The translations under genes were made by a program, and so were the position numbers. Under the pieces are notes generated by a model, which saw only the letters and a program-made list of their open reading frames with translations, made no database searches and had not been told where the DNA came from. DNA of 47,997 bases from an uncultured Acidimicrobiales bacterium (lineage in GTDB: Bacteria; Actinomycetota; Acidimicrobiia; Acidimicrobiales; SZUA-35): NCBI GenBank assembly GCA_938002965.1, contig CALKZY010000045.1, positions 1 to 47,997 on the forward strand. The letters run 5' to 3'. Positions 32,375-43,849 of this stretch are shown here, piece after piece; the stretch's first letter is position 1; every line of letters starts with the position of its first letter.

Positions 32375-33385
32375 ATGGCTGTCTTCGACCCCGTCAATAC
32401 CCGGGACGCAACCCAGGCTCACAGTGTTTCAAGCCTCCTGTTCCAGCTGAAGGAAGGCAAGTTCGCCACCGTTGGCATGAAGCCCATTCCGACCGGCTTC
32501 GAGCCGTTGGACTCAGTGCTGAACGGCGGCTTCCTCCCCGGCGAGGTGATCCTGCTTGGCGCTCAACCAGGCCAAGGCAAGACCATCTGTGCTCTCCAGT
32601 GGGCCCGCAACATGGCAATGGCCGGCCGTCGAGCCACCTACGCCTGTTTCGAACACGACGAAGCCACCCTGTTGAACCGCTTGTTGGTTCAGGAGATGGC
32701 CACAGTGCTCCAGGAGCCAGAGTCTGACACTCACTTCAGTGACCGGGTTCAGGCTCGCACCGCGATTCGGGATCTGATGCTGGGCGTCATCGACCTCCGC
32801 CAGGCCGTCATCGGATCCCCCATAGTGGAGTCGGCGCTGCGGTCGGTGGCCAAGTACGCCCACAATCTCCAATTTCTGAGGGCGTCGTCCCAACGGACAA
32901 CGCCCGAGGAGATCGAGCTACAAAGTCTCCCTCACCTCGAAGCCGGTGGTTTGCTGGTGGTCGACTACTTGCAAAAGCTCCCGGTACCCGGCGTACCCAG
33001 CATCGAGGAGCGGGTCTATCGAGCAGTCGAAATCATGAAGGAGTTCGCCATCAGCCACCAAGTCTCAGTCGTCGCCATCTCGGCCGCTTCAGGCCGGGGT
33101 ATAGGTGTCGATCGGCTCAGACTGGAACACCTTCGAGGTTCTGACGCCCTGGCCCACGAATGTGACGTGGCGATCCTGATGAACCCCAAAGTGACCGCCA
33201 CCTCCGAACGTCACCTCAAGTTCGATCTGACCCAGATGGACGACGCCCGGCGGCGCACCATTTTCTCGGTGGAAAAGAATCGGCGGGGAGAGGTGGACAT
33301 GCACCTTGAGTTCGAGAAAGACTTCGCCAACTTCCGGTTCGAGCCCCGAGGGGCGTTCGTCACCGAAGCTCTCGAAGGGGACTGA
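32375..33385 (+). CDS. DnaB/KaiC-like RecA-fold ATPase at the end of the Tad operon
   Basis: A 336-residue protein made mostly of the RecA-like core of replicative helicases: PTGFEPLDSVLNGGFLPGEV, Walker A GAQPGQGKT at about 62-70, Walker B GGLLVVDYLQKL, and a motif like DnaB LRGSDALAHECDVAILM near the arginine-finger region. The DnaB N-terminal primase-binding domain is absent, so it is not the replicative helicase. ATG 32375 has AGGAA seven bases upstream and lies seven bases after tadC. A motor or regulatory ATPase for pili is possible, but it does not resemble secretion ATPases; its role is unknown. Confidence 0.75.
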   Translation: MAVFDPVNTRDATQAHSVSSLLFQLKEGKFATVGMKPIPTGFEPLDSVLNGGFLPGEVILLGAQPGQGKTICALQWARNMAMAGRRATYACFEHDEATLLNRLLVQEMATVLQEPESDTHFSDRVQARTAIRDLMLGVIDLRQAVIGSPIVESALRSVAKYAHNLQFLRASSQRTTPEEIELQSLPHLEAGGLLVVDYLQKLPVPGVPSIEERVYRAVEIMKEFAISHQVSVVAISAASGRGIGVDRLRLEHLRGSDALAHECDVAILMNPKVTATSERHLKFDLTQMDDARRRTIFSVEKNRRGEVDMHLEFEKDFANFRFEPRGAFVTEALEGD

Positions 33386-33425
33386 CCGATACAGATTCAG
33401 CCGACCATTACCGATAGTTGAGGTC

Positions 33426-34352
33426 ATGCGCCCCCGATACTCCACGGCCCTACTTGCGGTTCTCTTGGCTGCGGTTGCGTTTACTTCGACTCCGATGACG
33501 TCAGCGGCCGATGCGGCGACCGGCGACCAGTGCCGTATCAACAATCCATCCAGCGAGTTCGTCGATGACGTGGCACAAGATGCCTCCAGCGCCCAGGTCT
33601 GGCGCCTCTATCAGTCGATCTATCTCCGCCAGCCGCGGCAATCCGGCTTCAACTATTGGGTTGCGCTTCGTCAGTCTGGGGTTCCACTGACAACCATCGC
33701 TCGGTCATTCATGGACAACAGCGACGAGTTCGCCAATCGATACGGCGACGTCTCTGATCGCCAGTTCGTCCGCCTGGTGTTCAACAATGTCCTATGTCGA
33801 GAACCGGTCGATGCCGGACTCGACTACTGGTCGTCACAGCTGCGGTCCGGCAGCACTCGGTCCGATGTGCTGCTCAACTTCACCGAGCTTCACGAATATA
33901 TGCGGGTCACATCCACCTGCTTCAGCGCCAGCGGGGTCAGTCAGTCAGATCTCGATCACTGTGACCCGGACTACGAGGACCGACTGTTCGAGCAACAGGT
34001 GATCGACCTCACCAACCAGGTTCGCCAAAATGCCGGATGCGATCCGCTGATCAGCAACCCGCTGTTGCACAATGCGGCACTGGCCCACAGCGTTGACATG
34101 GCAACCAACGGCTACCTCGATCATCTCGGTCTCGATGGCTCAAACCCCGGAGACCGGATATCCCGCACTGGATACGACTTCCGGGGATGGGCCGAGAATA
34201 TTGCCCTGGGCTACCGGAGTGCCGCTGCGGTGATGGACGGTTGGATGACTAGCGAAGGCCATCGGTCGAACATCTTGAACTGCGGTCTCCAGGAAATCGG
34301 GATCGGACATCACAACCGTTACTGGACGCAGAAATTCGGCATTCCCCGATGA
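33426..34352 (+). CDS. Secreted DUF4214-CAP domain protein
   Basis: A 308-residue exported protein. Residues 1-31 are a signal peptide. DUF4214 covers about 45-165 (VWRLYQSIYLRQPRQSGFNY, then FVRLVFNNVLCREPVDAG, the tandem repeat of this domain). A CAP/SCP (YkwD-like) domain fills about 190-308, with the expected His, Glu and His sites (ALAHSVDMATNGYLDH, WAENIALGY, SEGHRSNILN). CAP proteins in bacteria occur with surface structures; the activity is uncertain. ATG 33426 has GAGG just upstream; the frame opens at 33306 within the previous gene. Confidence 0.9.
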   Translation: MRPRYSTALLAVLLAAVAFTSTPMTSAADAATGDQCRINNPSSEFVDDVAQDASSAQVWRLYQSIYLRQPRQSGFNYWVALRQSGVPLTTIARSFMDNSDEFANRYGDVSDRQFVRLVFNNVLCREPVDAGLDYWSSQLRSGSTRSDVLLNFTELHEYMRVTSTCFSASGVSQSDLDHCDPDYEDRLFEQQVIDLTNQVRQNAGCDPLISNPLLHNAALAHSVDMATNGYLDHLGLDGSNPGDRISRTGYDFRGWAENIALGYRSAAAVMDGWMTSEGHRSNILNCGLQEIGIGHHNRYWTQKFGIPR

Positions 34353-34501
34353 CAATCGCACCACACGGCGACAATCCGCAGTGGCTGCCTGGGTGAGCCA
34401 ACTCCAACCTTCTGGGACAAATAGCAGGTCAAACCTTAGGTAATTTTGGAAATTCAGACTCCTACATCCCTGTCGCTGCACCCAGCTGCTTGAATACAAA
34501 C

Positions 34502-35272
34502 ATGGAAACAACACGTCTAGGGCGTAAGCGTGTTGCTGCTGTTGCCATCTCAGTGGCGATAGCCGGGGCAGGCGGCGCGGTGCTAGCCGGAACCTCCCTG
34601 GTTGGTGCAGCAGCAAACGACGATGCCCATACACACGCGCAGGGGGTTGACCCCGAGCACGGAAATCATTACCACGCTGCAGACTTGAACGGAGCGGGTC
34701 GATTCTCGGCTCAAGGTGACGTCTGGCCACCACGGCCCGACGGAGCCGGGGCCCCGACTCGCATCCAACAAGCGGAGCCCGCATACAACGGTGCGCCGCT
34801 AGCCCGCCAAGGTGCCGAGCGCTCCACAGTTGCCGAGCACCTCGGCGAGCGCTGGGCCGTGTTGGAGATCGCCGAGGGCGTCTCCGATGGCAAAGGCCAA
34901 TCAGACCGCAGTCGACAGGTCGTGACCTACTTCTCCTACGACATGAACCAAAGCGTTCGGGTTGAGATGCGGGGAGCGAACGTGACAGACGTCAAGACGA
35001 TCGATCCGTCACAAGCCCAACTGCCGTTGAACCCCGACGAGAAAGCCAGGGCCATCGACATTGCCCGGGCCCACTGGAACGAACAGAGTGAATCGGCAGT
35101 CAACGACCTGGAGGGATTCAGCATCCAGGCGTTCCAGCCGGACGGCCAGTTCTTCGGCGTCCGCATGGTCTACGTCAGCTTCCATGAGAACGCCGACGCC
35201 CGACCAGACTTTCTGACCTGGGTAGACCTCAGCAATGAGACAGTCGCCGACTCCAAGAGAGACGAGGGCTGA
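34502..35272 (+). CDS. Secreted protein with copper amine oxidase N2/N3-like domains and a His-rich segment
   Basis: A 256-residue protein with an N-terminal hydrophobic export signal (about 10-38), then a His-rich stretch (HTHAQG, HGNHYH) that looks like a metal-binding site. The rest matches the copper amine oxidase N2 and N3 domains in order: RQVVTYFSYDMNQSVRVEM for the N2 end strands, PLNPDEKARAIDIARAHW for the N3 helix, and RMVYVSFHENADARP plus TWVDLSNETV for the N3 end. The catalytic domain is not on this chain; the next gene, two bases away, supplies one. ATG 34502 is chosen over TTG 34490; no strong ribosome site is seen. Confidence 0.65.
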   Translation: METTRLGRKRVAAVAISVAIAGAGGAVLAGTSLVGAAANDDAHTHAQGVDPEHGNHYHAADLNGAGRFSAQGDVWPPRPDGAGAPTRIQQAEPAYNGAPLARQGAERSTVAEHLGERWAVLEIAEGVSDGKGQSDRSRQVVTYFSYDMNQSVRVEMRGANVTDVKTIDPSQAQLPLNPDEKARAIDIARAHWNEQSESAVNDLEGFSIQAFQPDGQFFGVRMVYVSFHENADARPDFLTWVDLSNETVADSKRDEG

Positions 35273-35274
35273 TC

Positions 35275-37170
35275 ATGACTCAGATGACCAAATCAATCAA
35301 GCTCCTATTGGCTGGCCTCGTTGTCACCATCGCCGGTCTTGGATTTGCCTTCGCCGCCGCACCAGCTTCCGGTCAGGTAGAGAACGGCAATGTGAACTGG
35401 AATGGCTGGACACTCAACTACGGAGTCGAAGACGGCTTCGACGGCCTCCGGCTGACCGACGTGCAGTACGAGGGCAACCTCATGGCCTCCCGGATGTCGC
35501 TTCCGACAATGAACGTGTACTACCAAAACGACGTGTGTGGGCCGTACGCCGACCGTCTGGGCGGCACCATCGTGGGCCTGTACACCAACGAGTTCACCCA
35601 AGACGGTGAGCGTTGGCTGGAGATCGCCATTGAGGACCACATCGGTGCCTACGTGATCTACCAGAGCTTCTACCTCAGCGAGAACGGCGTCCTCGATGCC
35701 CACATGTTCTCCAAGGGGCTGCAGTGCAACATCTACCATGAGCATCTGCCGTTCTGGCGATTCGACTTTGACATTGACGGATCGGACAACGACCAGATTC
35801 TGCGTCGAGATGGCGACGGTTCGCTGGTAGCAGAGACATCGGAGTTCAACAAGGCGGCGACAGCAGCCGTCGATCATGAGTGGTATGTGCGGGACACCGG
35901 AACCGGTCGAACCGTGCGCCTCAACTTCGACGACGGCACCTACAACCTCCCGGGCACCATTGTTCCGGAGACCGCCTATGTCGAGAACAACGTCTACGGC
36001 CGCCAGTACAAGGCCGCCGAAGAAACTTGGACCCGTGGACCCACTCGCAATGTGGGCTTCAACGAAGGCGAAGCGATAAACGACGTCGTCCTCTGGTACA
36101 CCGGCTACATGCCGCACTCGGCAGCCGAAGGCCCAGACCTGTGGCATTCCACCGGCGTACGCATGCAGTTCGTCGACGATCCGACCCAACCTCCGGTCAC
36201 CACCACGACGACTACTACTACCACGACGACGACCACGACCACGACCACGACGACCCCTCCGCCCCCGGAGTGCTCGTCCGACCTCAGTGTCGAAGCCGAA
36301 ACCGGATCGTTGAGCGGCGCTATGGCAATCGCCAGTGACGGCGCAGCCTCCGCAGGACAGTACGTTCACGTAGCGGACGGCACCGGCAACGCTTGGTCGA
36401 TCGGGAGCAGCAATCAAGCCAACTACTGCTTCAACATCAGCCAGGCCGGCAGGTATCGCATCGAGACGCAGGTCCGCGGAATCGACAGTCTGTCCGATTC
36501 ATTCTTCGTCACCGTCGACGGGCAGCCGTCCAGCGGCTATCTCTGGGACAGCGGCGTAACGGCCGACTACCGCAGGGACAATGTTTCGGATCGTGGCGGG
36601 GCCAACCCCGTGATCGTCGATCTCACATCCGGCGAGCACGACATCACGTTCCACCAGCGTGAGGACGGAACCAGGCTCGACTCGGTCACCCTGGTCCGGA
36701 TTGGTGACAGCGGCGGAGGAGGCGGAGGCGAATGTTCGTCCAGCCTCAGCATTGAAGCCGAAACCGGATCGTTCAGCGGCGTCATGTCAGTCGGCAGCGA
36801 CGGCGCAGCCTCCGGCGGACAGTATGTGGCCGTGCCCGAGGGCACCGGAAACGCCTGGTCACTGGGCAGCAACAACCAAGCCGAGTACTGCTTCAACATC
36901 AGTCAGTCCGGCACCTACCGGATTCAAACCCAGGTCCGAGGTGTTGACAGCCTCTCAGACTCCTTCTTCGTGACGGTCGACGGGCAGCCGTCCGACGGCT
37001 ACCTGTGGGACACCGGAGTGTCGACCAACTACCGAACCGACAACGTGTCGGATCGTGGAGCGGCCGACCCGGCTACCGTCACCCTGGCCGCAGGGGAACG
37101 TACAATCACGTTCCACCACCGCGAGGACGGCAGTCGATTGGACTCCGTCACCCTCGTCCGAGTCGGCTAA
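35275..37170 (+). CDS. Secreted copper amine oxidase catalytic-like protein with two carbohydrate-binding-like domains
   Basis: A 631-residue exported protein (signal peptide about 1-34). Residues 38-302 follow the copper amine oxidase catalytic fold: LRLTDVQYEG and LPTMNVYY, the strand with Tyr126 at the TPQ position, HEH at 155-157 with the FDFDIDG strand (two copper histidines), and DVVLWYTGYMPHS with His281 as likely third ligand. The cofactor motif N-Y-D/E is changed to A-Y-V, so oxidase activity is uncertain. A Thr-run linker (about 309-327) leads to two homologous domains of about 145 residues (333-477, 488-631) resembling CBM6/35 (EAETGS, SDSFFVTVDGQPS, REDGT, LDSVTLVR). A surface- or glycan-directed amine oxidase-like protein is inferred. 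Confidence 0.72.
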   Translation: MTQMTKSIKLLLAGLVVTIAGLGFAFAAAPASGQVENGNVNWNGWTLNYGVEDGFDGLRLTDVQYEGNLMASRMSLPTMNVYYQNDVCGPYADRLGGTIVGLYTNEFTQDGERWLEIAIEDHIGAYVIYQSFYLSENGVLDAHMFSKGLQCNIYHEHLPFWRFDFDIDGSDNDQILRRDGDGSLVAETSEFNKAATAAVDHEWYVRDTGTGRTVRLNFDDGTYNLPGTIVPETAYVENNVYGRQYKAAEETWTRGPTRNVGFNEGEAINDVVLWYTGYMPHSAAEGPDLWHSTGVRMQFVDDPTQPPVTTTTTTTTTTTTTTTTTTTPPPPECSSDLSVEAETGSLSGAMAIASDGAASAGQYVHVADGTGNAWSIGSSNQANYCFNISQAGRYRIETQVRGIDSLSDSFFVTVDGQPSSGYLWDSGVTADYRRDNVSDRGGANPVIVDLTSGEHDITFHQREDGTRLDSVTLVRIGDSGGGGGGECSSSLSIEAETGSFSGVMSVGSDGAASGGQYVAVPEGTGNAWSLGSNNQAEYCFNISQSGTYRIQTQVRGVDSLSDSFFVTVDGQPSDGYLWDTGVSTNYRTDNVSDRGAADPATVTLAAGERTITFHHREDGSRLDSVTLVRVG

Positions 37171-37194
37171 CAGCCAACTGATTCTCGACGCCTT

Positions 37195-37214
37195 GGCGGC
37201 CCTCCGGGGCCGCC
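37195..37214. terminator. Bidirectional intrinsic terminator
   Basis: GGCGGCCC and GGGCCGCC form a perfect eight-pair stem closed by a TCCG loop, followed on the plus strand by ACTGGTGGTTTT. It stands between two convergent genes and can serve both. Confidence 0.8.
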
Positions 37215-37238
37215 ACTGGTGGTTTTGGCCAAGGGTTG

Positions 37239-37628
37239 CTAGTCGAACACTTCCTCCAAGGCGTCACCCAACAGTTCGCCCCACGACTTCTTCTTCGACC
37301 GCTTCTTGGACGTGCCCTTCTTCGACTTCGAGCCGGACTTGGATTTCGAGTCGGACTTCGATTTCGACTTGCGTCGATCTCGGTCATCATCATCTGATTC
37401 CCTGTCGGGCGAGGGCTCGCCACGATTACTGGAGGCCGAAGCCACAAACGGCTCGCGCTCCTCAAGATCGGGACGCTCGATAAACGGACTCGGTTGGGCT
37501 CGTTCGACCAACCGGTCCAGCTCGCCTCGGTCCAGCCACACTCCTCGACATTGGGGGCAAAGGTCAATTTCGATGCCAGCCCGATGGTGGGGCTCAAGGG
37601 TTTGGTCGCGGCAGTGAGGACAGAACAT
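37239..37628 (-). CDS. TFIIB-type zinc-ribbon protein with Lys/Ser-rich tail
   Basis: A 129-residue protein. The N-terminus is a zf-TFIIB ribbon: MFCPHC, then LCPQCRGVWLDRGELDRL, with four Cys to bind zinc. After a linker comes a highly basic Lys/Ser repeat region (about 85-115) and an amphipathic C-terminal helix (WGELLGDALEEVFD). Such proteins are common small actinobacterial and proteobacterial proteins; the basic tail suggests nucleic-acid or membrane contact. Function unknown. Confidence 0.85.
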   Translation of the reverse strand: MFCPHCRDQTLEPHHRAGIEIDLCPQCRGVWLDRGELDRLVERAQPSPFIERPDLEEREPFVASASSNRGEPSPDRESDDDDRDRRKSKSKSDSKSKSGSKSKKGTSKKRSKKKSWGELLGDALEEVFD

Positions 37629-37645
37629 ACGTCTCGACTGAAGCC

Positions 37646-37945
37646 CTAGTCCCTACCGGGAACCAGGTACTCAGTGATGTTGGTCGTCGACTCAAAGCGG
37701 ATGGCTTTGAGGGGAGCGTAGTCGTCATCGTCCAGCCAGGCCCTGGCTGATTCGGCGTCGGGGAACTTGATGCCAACTGCGGTGTGTTCGGGCGTTCCAG
37801 TCAGCGCCTCCGAGGGGCCTCCCATCACCACCTCACCGCCGTATTTGGCGAGAGTCGGTACGATCTCGCTAAGGCTGCCGGGGTTGTAGTCGGCATAGCG
37901 TTCGGGGTCGGAGATGGCGTAGGTGATCATCAGAAATGCGGACAT
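37646..37945 (-). CDS. DUF1330 family protein
   Basis: A 99-residue ferredoxin-like-fold protein of the DUF1330 type: AFLMITYAISDPERYADYN at the start, PTLAKYGGEVVMGG in the middle and IKFPDAESARAWLDDDDY near the end. ATG 37945 is chosen over 37969 because the family begins there and AAGG lies upstream. The family is dimeric and of unknown activity. Its start is 143 bases from the divergent DUF808 gene. Confidence 0.88.
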   Translation of the reverse strand: MSAFLMITYAISDPERYADYNPGSLSEIVPTLAKYGGEVVMGGPSEALTGTPEHTAVGIKFPDAESARAWLDDDDYAPLKAIRFESTTNITEYLVPGRD

Positions 37946-38088
37946 CTGCCAAACCTTAGCCGCCGTCACCGTTCGTTGATGAACGCTGCCAGAGGGTTAC
38001 CTGAAGCAGATCACAGTATGACAAGCGCAGTTCACTAAACTGAACGAATCATGCGAACAACAGCGGGCGATCCGAAACGAGAACAACG

Positions 38089-39054
<966 letters not shown>

Positions 39055-39057
39055 AAC

Positions 39058-40050
39058 TCAGCGGCGGAGTACGTCATAGCCGTAGCGACGGGCCAGCGGG
39101 TAGCTGACCAGCGACACCAGCCGTAGTGGCCGATCCAAGCCACTGGCCCATGCCGCGTCGTAGCGCAACCGGATGGCAGGCGGTTCTTCGCTGCTGTCAG
39201 CGCTACCGCGACGCAGTCGGTTGCCCCGGACACCGTGACCCGGATCGAACCCAGCATCTGAGACGATCCGATCAGTTAGCGGCTGCGGGTCGATATCGAG
39301 AAAGCCGGAGATCTTGGTGATCGCTGTACCCGGTTCGGAGGCCAGATCTTCGTACCTGATATGAAGCACCGGGACATCAGCGAGACGAAGGCGATGAGCA
39401 TCAACCGCCAGGTTGGCCACCATCCAGCCAACAAGTGGCCTGAGCAGGCCCCCGAAAGCTGATCCGCCTCCGCCGGATTCCAGCCGGTCGTTGTTGCCCC
39501 GCCGCTGTTCGGAGAAAGCGACGGCCCGAGGATCTCGGGTGAGGTGGATCACCTTCACGTCGAGACTGGCGTCTTTAGCCAAACGCCGCAGTCGGCGGGA
39601 GCTGAAACGGGCGGTCTTGGAGGAGTCGACAATGATCCGGGCCCCGGTCGATTCGGCCAACAATGGGTAGAAGCGACGCCACAGGTTGCCCGCCCGGCGG
39701 TCATCGGCGCGCCGCCTTGGGGGCGAAGCCAGCAAACCAGACGTCGACTCCGACCGGTACACGTCAGCCACAAAAGATGTATCAGTAAGGTTCAGATAGG
39801 TACGTCGAAGCTCTCCGAGGACCGGTTTCCACTCGTCGCACTGATCGTACGGCTGGCCACAACTGCACGATCCGTCATCGGCCAGATCGGGAAGAAACAT
39901 GTTCAGCTCACCGGCCCCAAACACCTCCGGGTGGTTGCCGAGGACGATGTCCAGCACCGTCGAGCCGCTGCGCCCGTAGCCGGCGATGTAGACAATCTGC
40001 GGCCGGGGCTGAGCCTGTGCTTCAAGTTGGGGTTCGGGAACGCCGCTCAC
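39058..40050 (-). CDS. Sulfotransferase family protein
   Basis: A 330-residue PAPS-dependent sulfotransferase-like protein. The 5'-phosphosulfate loop is GYGRSGSTVLDIVLGNHPEV near residue 25, and the 3'-phosphate motif is in IHLTRDPRAVAFSEQRR near residue 175. A Cys-rich insert (CSCGQPYDQCDEW at about 58-70) looks like a possible metal or structural site and is common in this actinobacterial subgroup. It likely transfers sulfate to a lipid, glycan or small molecule; acceptor unknown. No signal peptide. Confidence 0.9.
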   Translation of the reverse strand: MSGVPEPQLEAQAQPRPQIVYIAGYGRSGSTVLDIVLGNHPEVFGAGELNMFLPDLADDGSCSCGQPYDQCDEWKPVLGELRRTYLNLTDTSFVADVYRSESTSGLLASPPRRRADDRRAGNLWRRFYPLLAESTGARIIVDSSKTARFSSRRLRRLAKDASLDVKVIHLTRDPRAVAFSEQRRGNNDRLESGGGGSAFGGLLRPLVGWMVANLAVDAHRLRLADVPVLHIRYEDLASEPGTAITKISGFLDIDPQPLTDRIVSDAGFDPGHGVRGNRLRRGSADSSEEPPAIRLRYDAAWASGLDRPLRLVSLVSYPLARRYGYDVLRR

Positions 40051-40129
40051 ACTGGTCTAAACGGCAGCGCCGGGCCAGTGTTGAAGTCCCTGGCCGAAGG
40101 GTTCGGACTGCTATCGCCCCGTGTGACAG

Positions 40130-40454
40130 GTGTTGTTGGCGTTGGCCTTGGTGGTTGCCGTTGCTCCCGGCCTGATCTTCGGAGCCGTCGTCGCAACCCG
40201 AGCCAGCCAGGCCGAACCATGGGTCGCTCAGTTTGTCGCCGACAGCGGCCTTGCTGTTCTGGCCGCTGGTGATGGTGTCCGTCGCCGTGTTGTCTGCATG
40301 GGCCATGATCGGATCGCTTTTGGTGATCGGAGCGAGCCGAAGTTGGTTGCGCATAGCGGCGACCGCAGCGCTGACGGCGACCATGGTCATGCTGTGGGCG
40401 CCCCCGCTTTACTTCAATGACACCATCGACGTTGTCTCCTACTACGTGGACTAG
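40130..40454 (+). pseudogene. Small membrane protein gene broken by a frameshift
   Basis: Frame 2 from GTG 40130 encodes a credible membrane start (MLLALALVVAVAPGLIFG) and then a soluble loop. Near 40230-40245 the hydrophobic, protein-like reading moves to frame 3 (LLFWPLVMVSVAVLSAWAMI, then further helices to 40454), while frame 2 turns Arg/His/Gly-rich. One extra base near 40243 would explain it. The joined product would be about 107 residues with three helices. A sequencing error is an alternative. Family unknown. Confidence 0.5.
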
Positions 40455-40496
40455 TCACTGCCTCGAAGTCGCCGCAAAACTCCTACAGTCACGACC

Positions 40497-40952
40497 ATGG
40501 GCTACCAGTTTCAGCGCCATCTTTCAGTCGGTTGTCCCGATCTCGGTGACCTGGAACGGCACGCCACATCAGAGGGCTATTCGTTCGTCACCCGCACGCG
40601 CCTCGAATGGGAATCCGGAGCGAACCGGTTCGATCAACCGGGAGAAACGTTCTACCTGGCCTTGAGTCACGGTCGCCCGGTCGGCACCTGCGGCCTGAAC
40701 CGAGATCCGTACATCGACGACCCGAGAGTAGGACGTCTGCGCCACCTCTACGTACATCCCGACCACCGCCGCACTGGCGTGGCAGAGACGCTAGTGATGA
40801 GCTGTCTGTCGGACGCTCCGGCGCACTTCGGTCAGGTCCGGCTCCGCACATCCAACCCTGCTGCCGATGCCCTCTACCGGTCAGTCGGGTTTCAACCGAT
40901 TCACGATGATACAGCGAGCCACATGATAGGCGTCGAGCTGCTGGGAGGCTGA
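40497..40952 (+). CDS. GNAT-family N-acetyltransferase
   Basis: A 151-residue acetyltransferase. Strand 4 and the acetyl-CoA loop read GRLRHLYVHPDHRRTGVAETLV, where RRTGVA is the Q/RxxGxG/A pyrophosphate loop. The C-terminal strand includes NPAADALYRSVGFQPIH, the usual Asn/Tyr region. It transfers an acetyl group from acetyl-CoA to an amine; the substrate is unknown. It starts 43 bases after the broken membrane gene and is followed by a 98-base gap before katG ends. Confidence 0.88.
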   Translation: MGYQFQRHLSVGCPDLGDLERHATSEGYSFVTRTRLEWESGANRFDQPGETFYLALSHGRPVGTCGLNRDPYIDDPRVGRLRHLYVHPDHRRTGVAETLVMSCLSDAPAHFGQVRLRTSNPAADALYRSVGFQPIHDDTASHMIGVELLGG

Positions 40953-41050
40953 ACGCGAGCGATCCCGGGAACCGACCGAAGCCGGGTCCCGGGATCGAAG
41001 TAGGCGCCCTAGAACTGTCAGATCCCAGGAACCAGTACTTGCTGTGGTTG

Positions 41051-43264
<2,214 letters not shown>

Positions 43265-43293
43265 TTAGGTGGCTGGACACTGGTGGCTTCGGC

Positions 43294-43314
43294 GGATCGA
43301 AGTGGGTTCGATCC
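43294..43314 (-). promoter_or_regulatory. Hairpin between furA and katG
   Basis: GGATCGAA and TTCGATCC form eight perfect pairs with a five-base loop, beginning at the last base of furA. No T run follows. Partial termination or a cleavage/stability element of the shared transcript is likely; in mycobacteria the furA-katG mRNA is processed in this gap. Confidence 0.6.
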
Positions 43315-43829
43315 TAGCTGGGTGGTGGGCTGCCGCTGGCTGTCCCCGCCGGTGATTTGACGTTCAGCTCGCTGCGCTCTTCACCGGATGTTTGTCGACA
43401 GTTGGGGCAGACCCCCCAGTAGATGACTTCAGCCTCGTCGATGTCGTAGCCGTGGGCGTCCTCTGCCTCCAGGCAGGGACGGTTCCCGACCGCGCAATCG
43501 ACGTCGACCACATTGCCGCAACTGCGGCAGATCAGGTGGTGATGGTTGTCGCCGACCCGGTCTTCGTACCGAGCCGGCGAACCGGCCGGTTCGATACGGC
43601 GGACCAGGCCCTTGTCGACCAGAACCGACAGCGCGTCGTAGACGGCTTGCCGGGAGATAGAGCCAAGGACCGATCGGGCATGATCAGCCACCTCATCAGC
43701 CGTGGCGTGCGGGCTGTTGGAAACGGCCTGCAGCACCGCCACCCGTTGCGACGTAACTTGGAGTCCGCGCTGACGCAGCAGCGCCTTTGCGGCTTCAGGT
43801 TCGGTGATGGTTGATTGACGTGAAGTCAC
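43314..43829 (-). CDS. furA: Fur-family regulator (FurA-like)
   Basis: A 171-residue Fur protein: an N-terminal winged helix ([20 protein letters not shown], then [20 protein letters not shown]) and a C-terminal metal and dimer domain with [12 protein letters not shown] and a second CPNC pair for structural zinc. The gene lies just upstream of katG, as with FurA, an iron- or redox-responsive repressor of its own operon. The last 25 residues are a Ser/Pro-rich tail. Two ATTCTGGAC half sites and an inverted repeat stand upstream of its start. Confidence 0.92.
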   Translation of the reverse strand: MTSRQSTITEPEAAKALLRQRGLQVTSQRVAVLQAVSNSPHATADEVADHARSVLGSISRQAVYDALSVLVDKGLVRRIEPAGSPARYEDRVGDNHHHLICRSCGNVVDVDCAVGNRPCLEAEDAHGYDIDEAEVIYWGVCPNCRQTSGEERSELNVKSPAGTASGSPPPS

Positions 43830-43849
43830 CGCCGCTCATATCAGCACAC

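Noticed and set aside
34442..34454. AT-rich inverted repeat AATTT/AAATT as operator
   Set aside because: Five-base arms in an AT-rich patch are expected by chance; it may only mark the promoter region of the gene at 34502.
36199..36252. ACC/ACG repeat as a regulatory or mobile repeat
   Set aside because: It encodes the Thr-run linker of the secreted protein, a common feature of exported actinobacterial proteins.
35305..36417. Long antisense open frame of about 370 codons opposite the amine-oxidase-like gene
   Set aside because: It mirrors codon use of the real gene, has Val/His-rich non-protein-like composition, and lacks any recognisable domain. The sense strand has signal peptide and domains.
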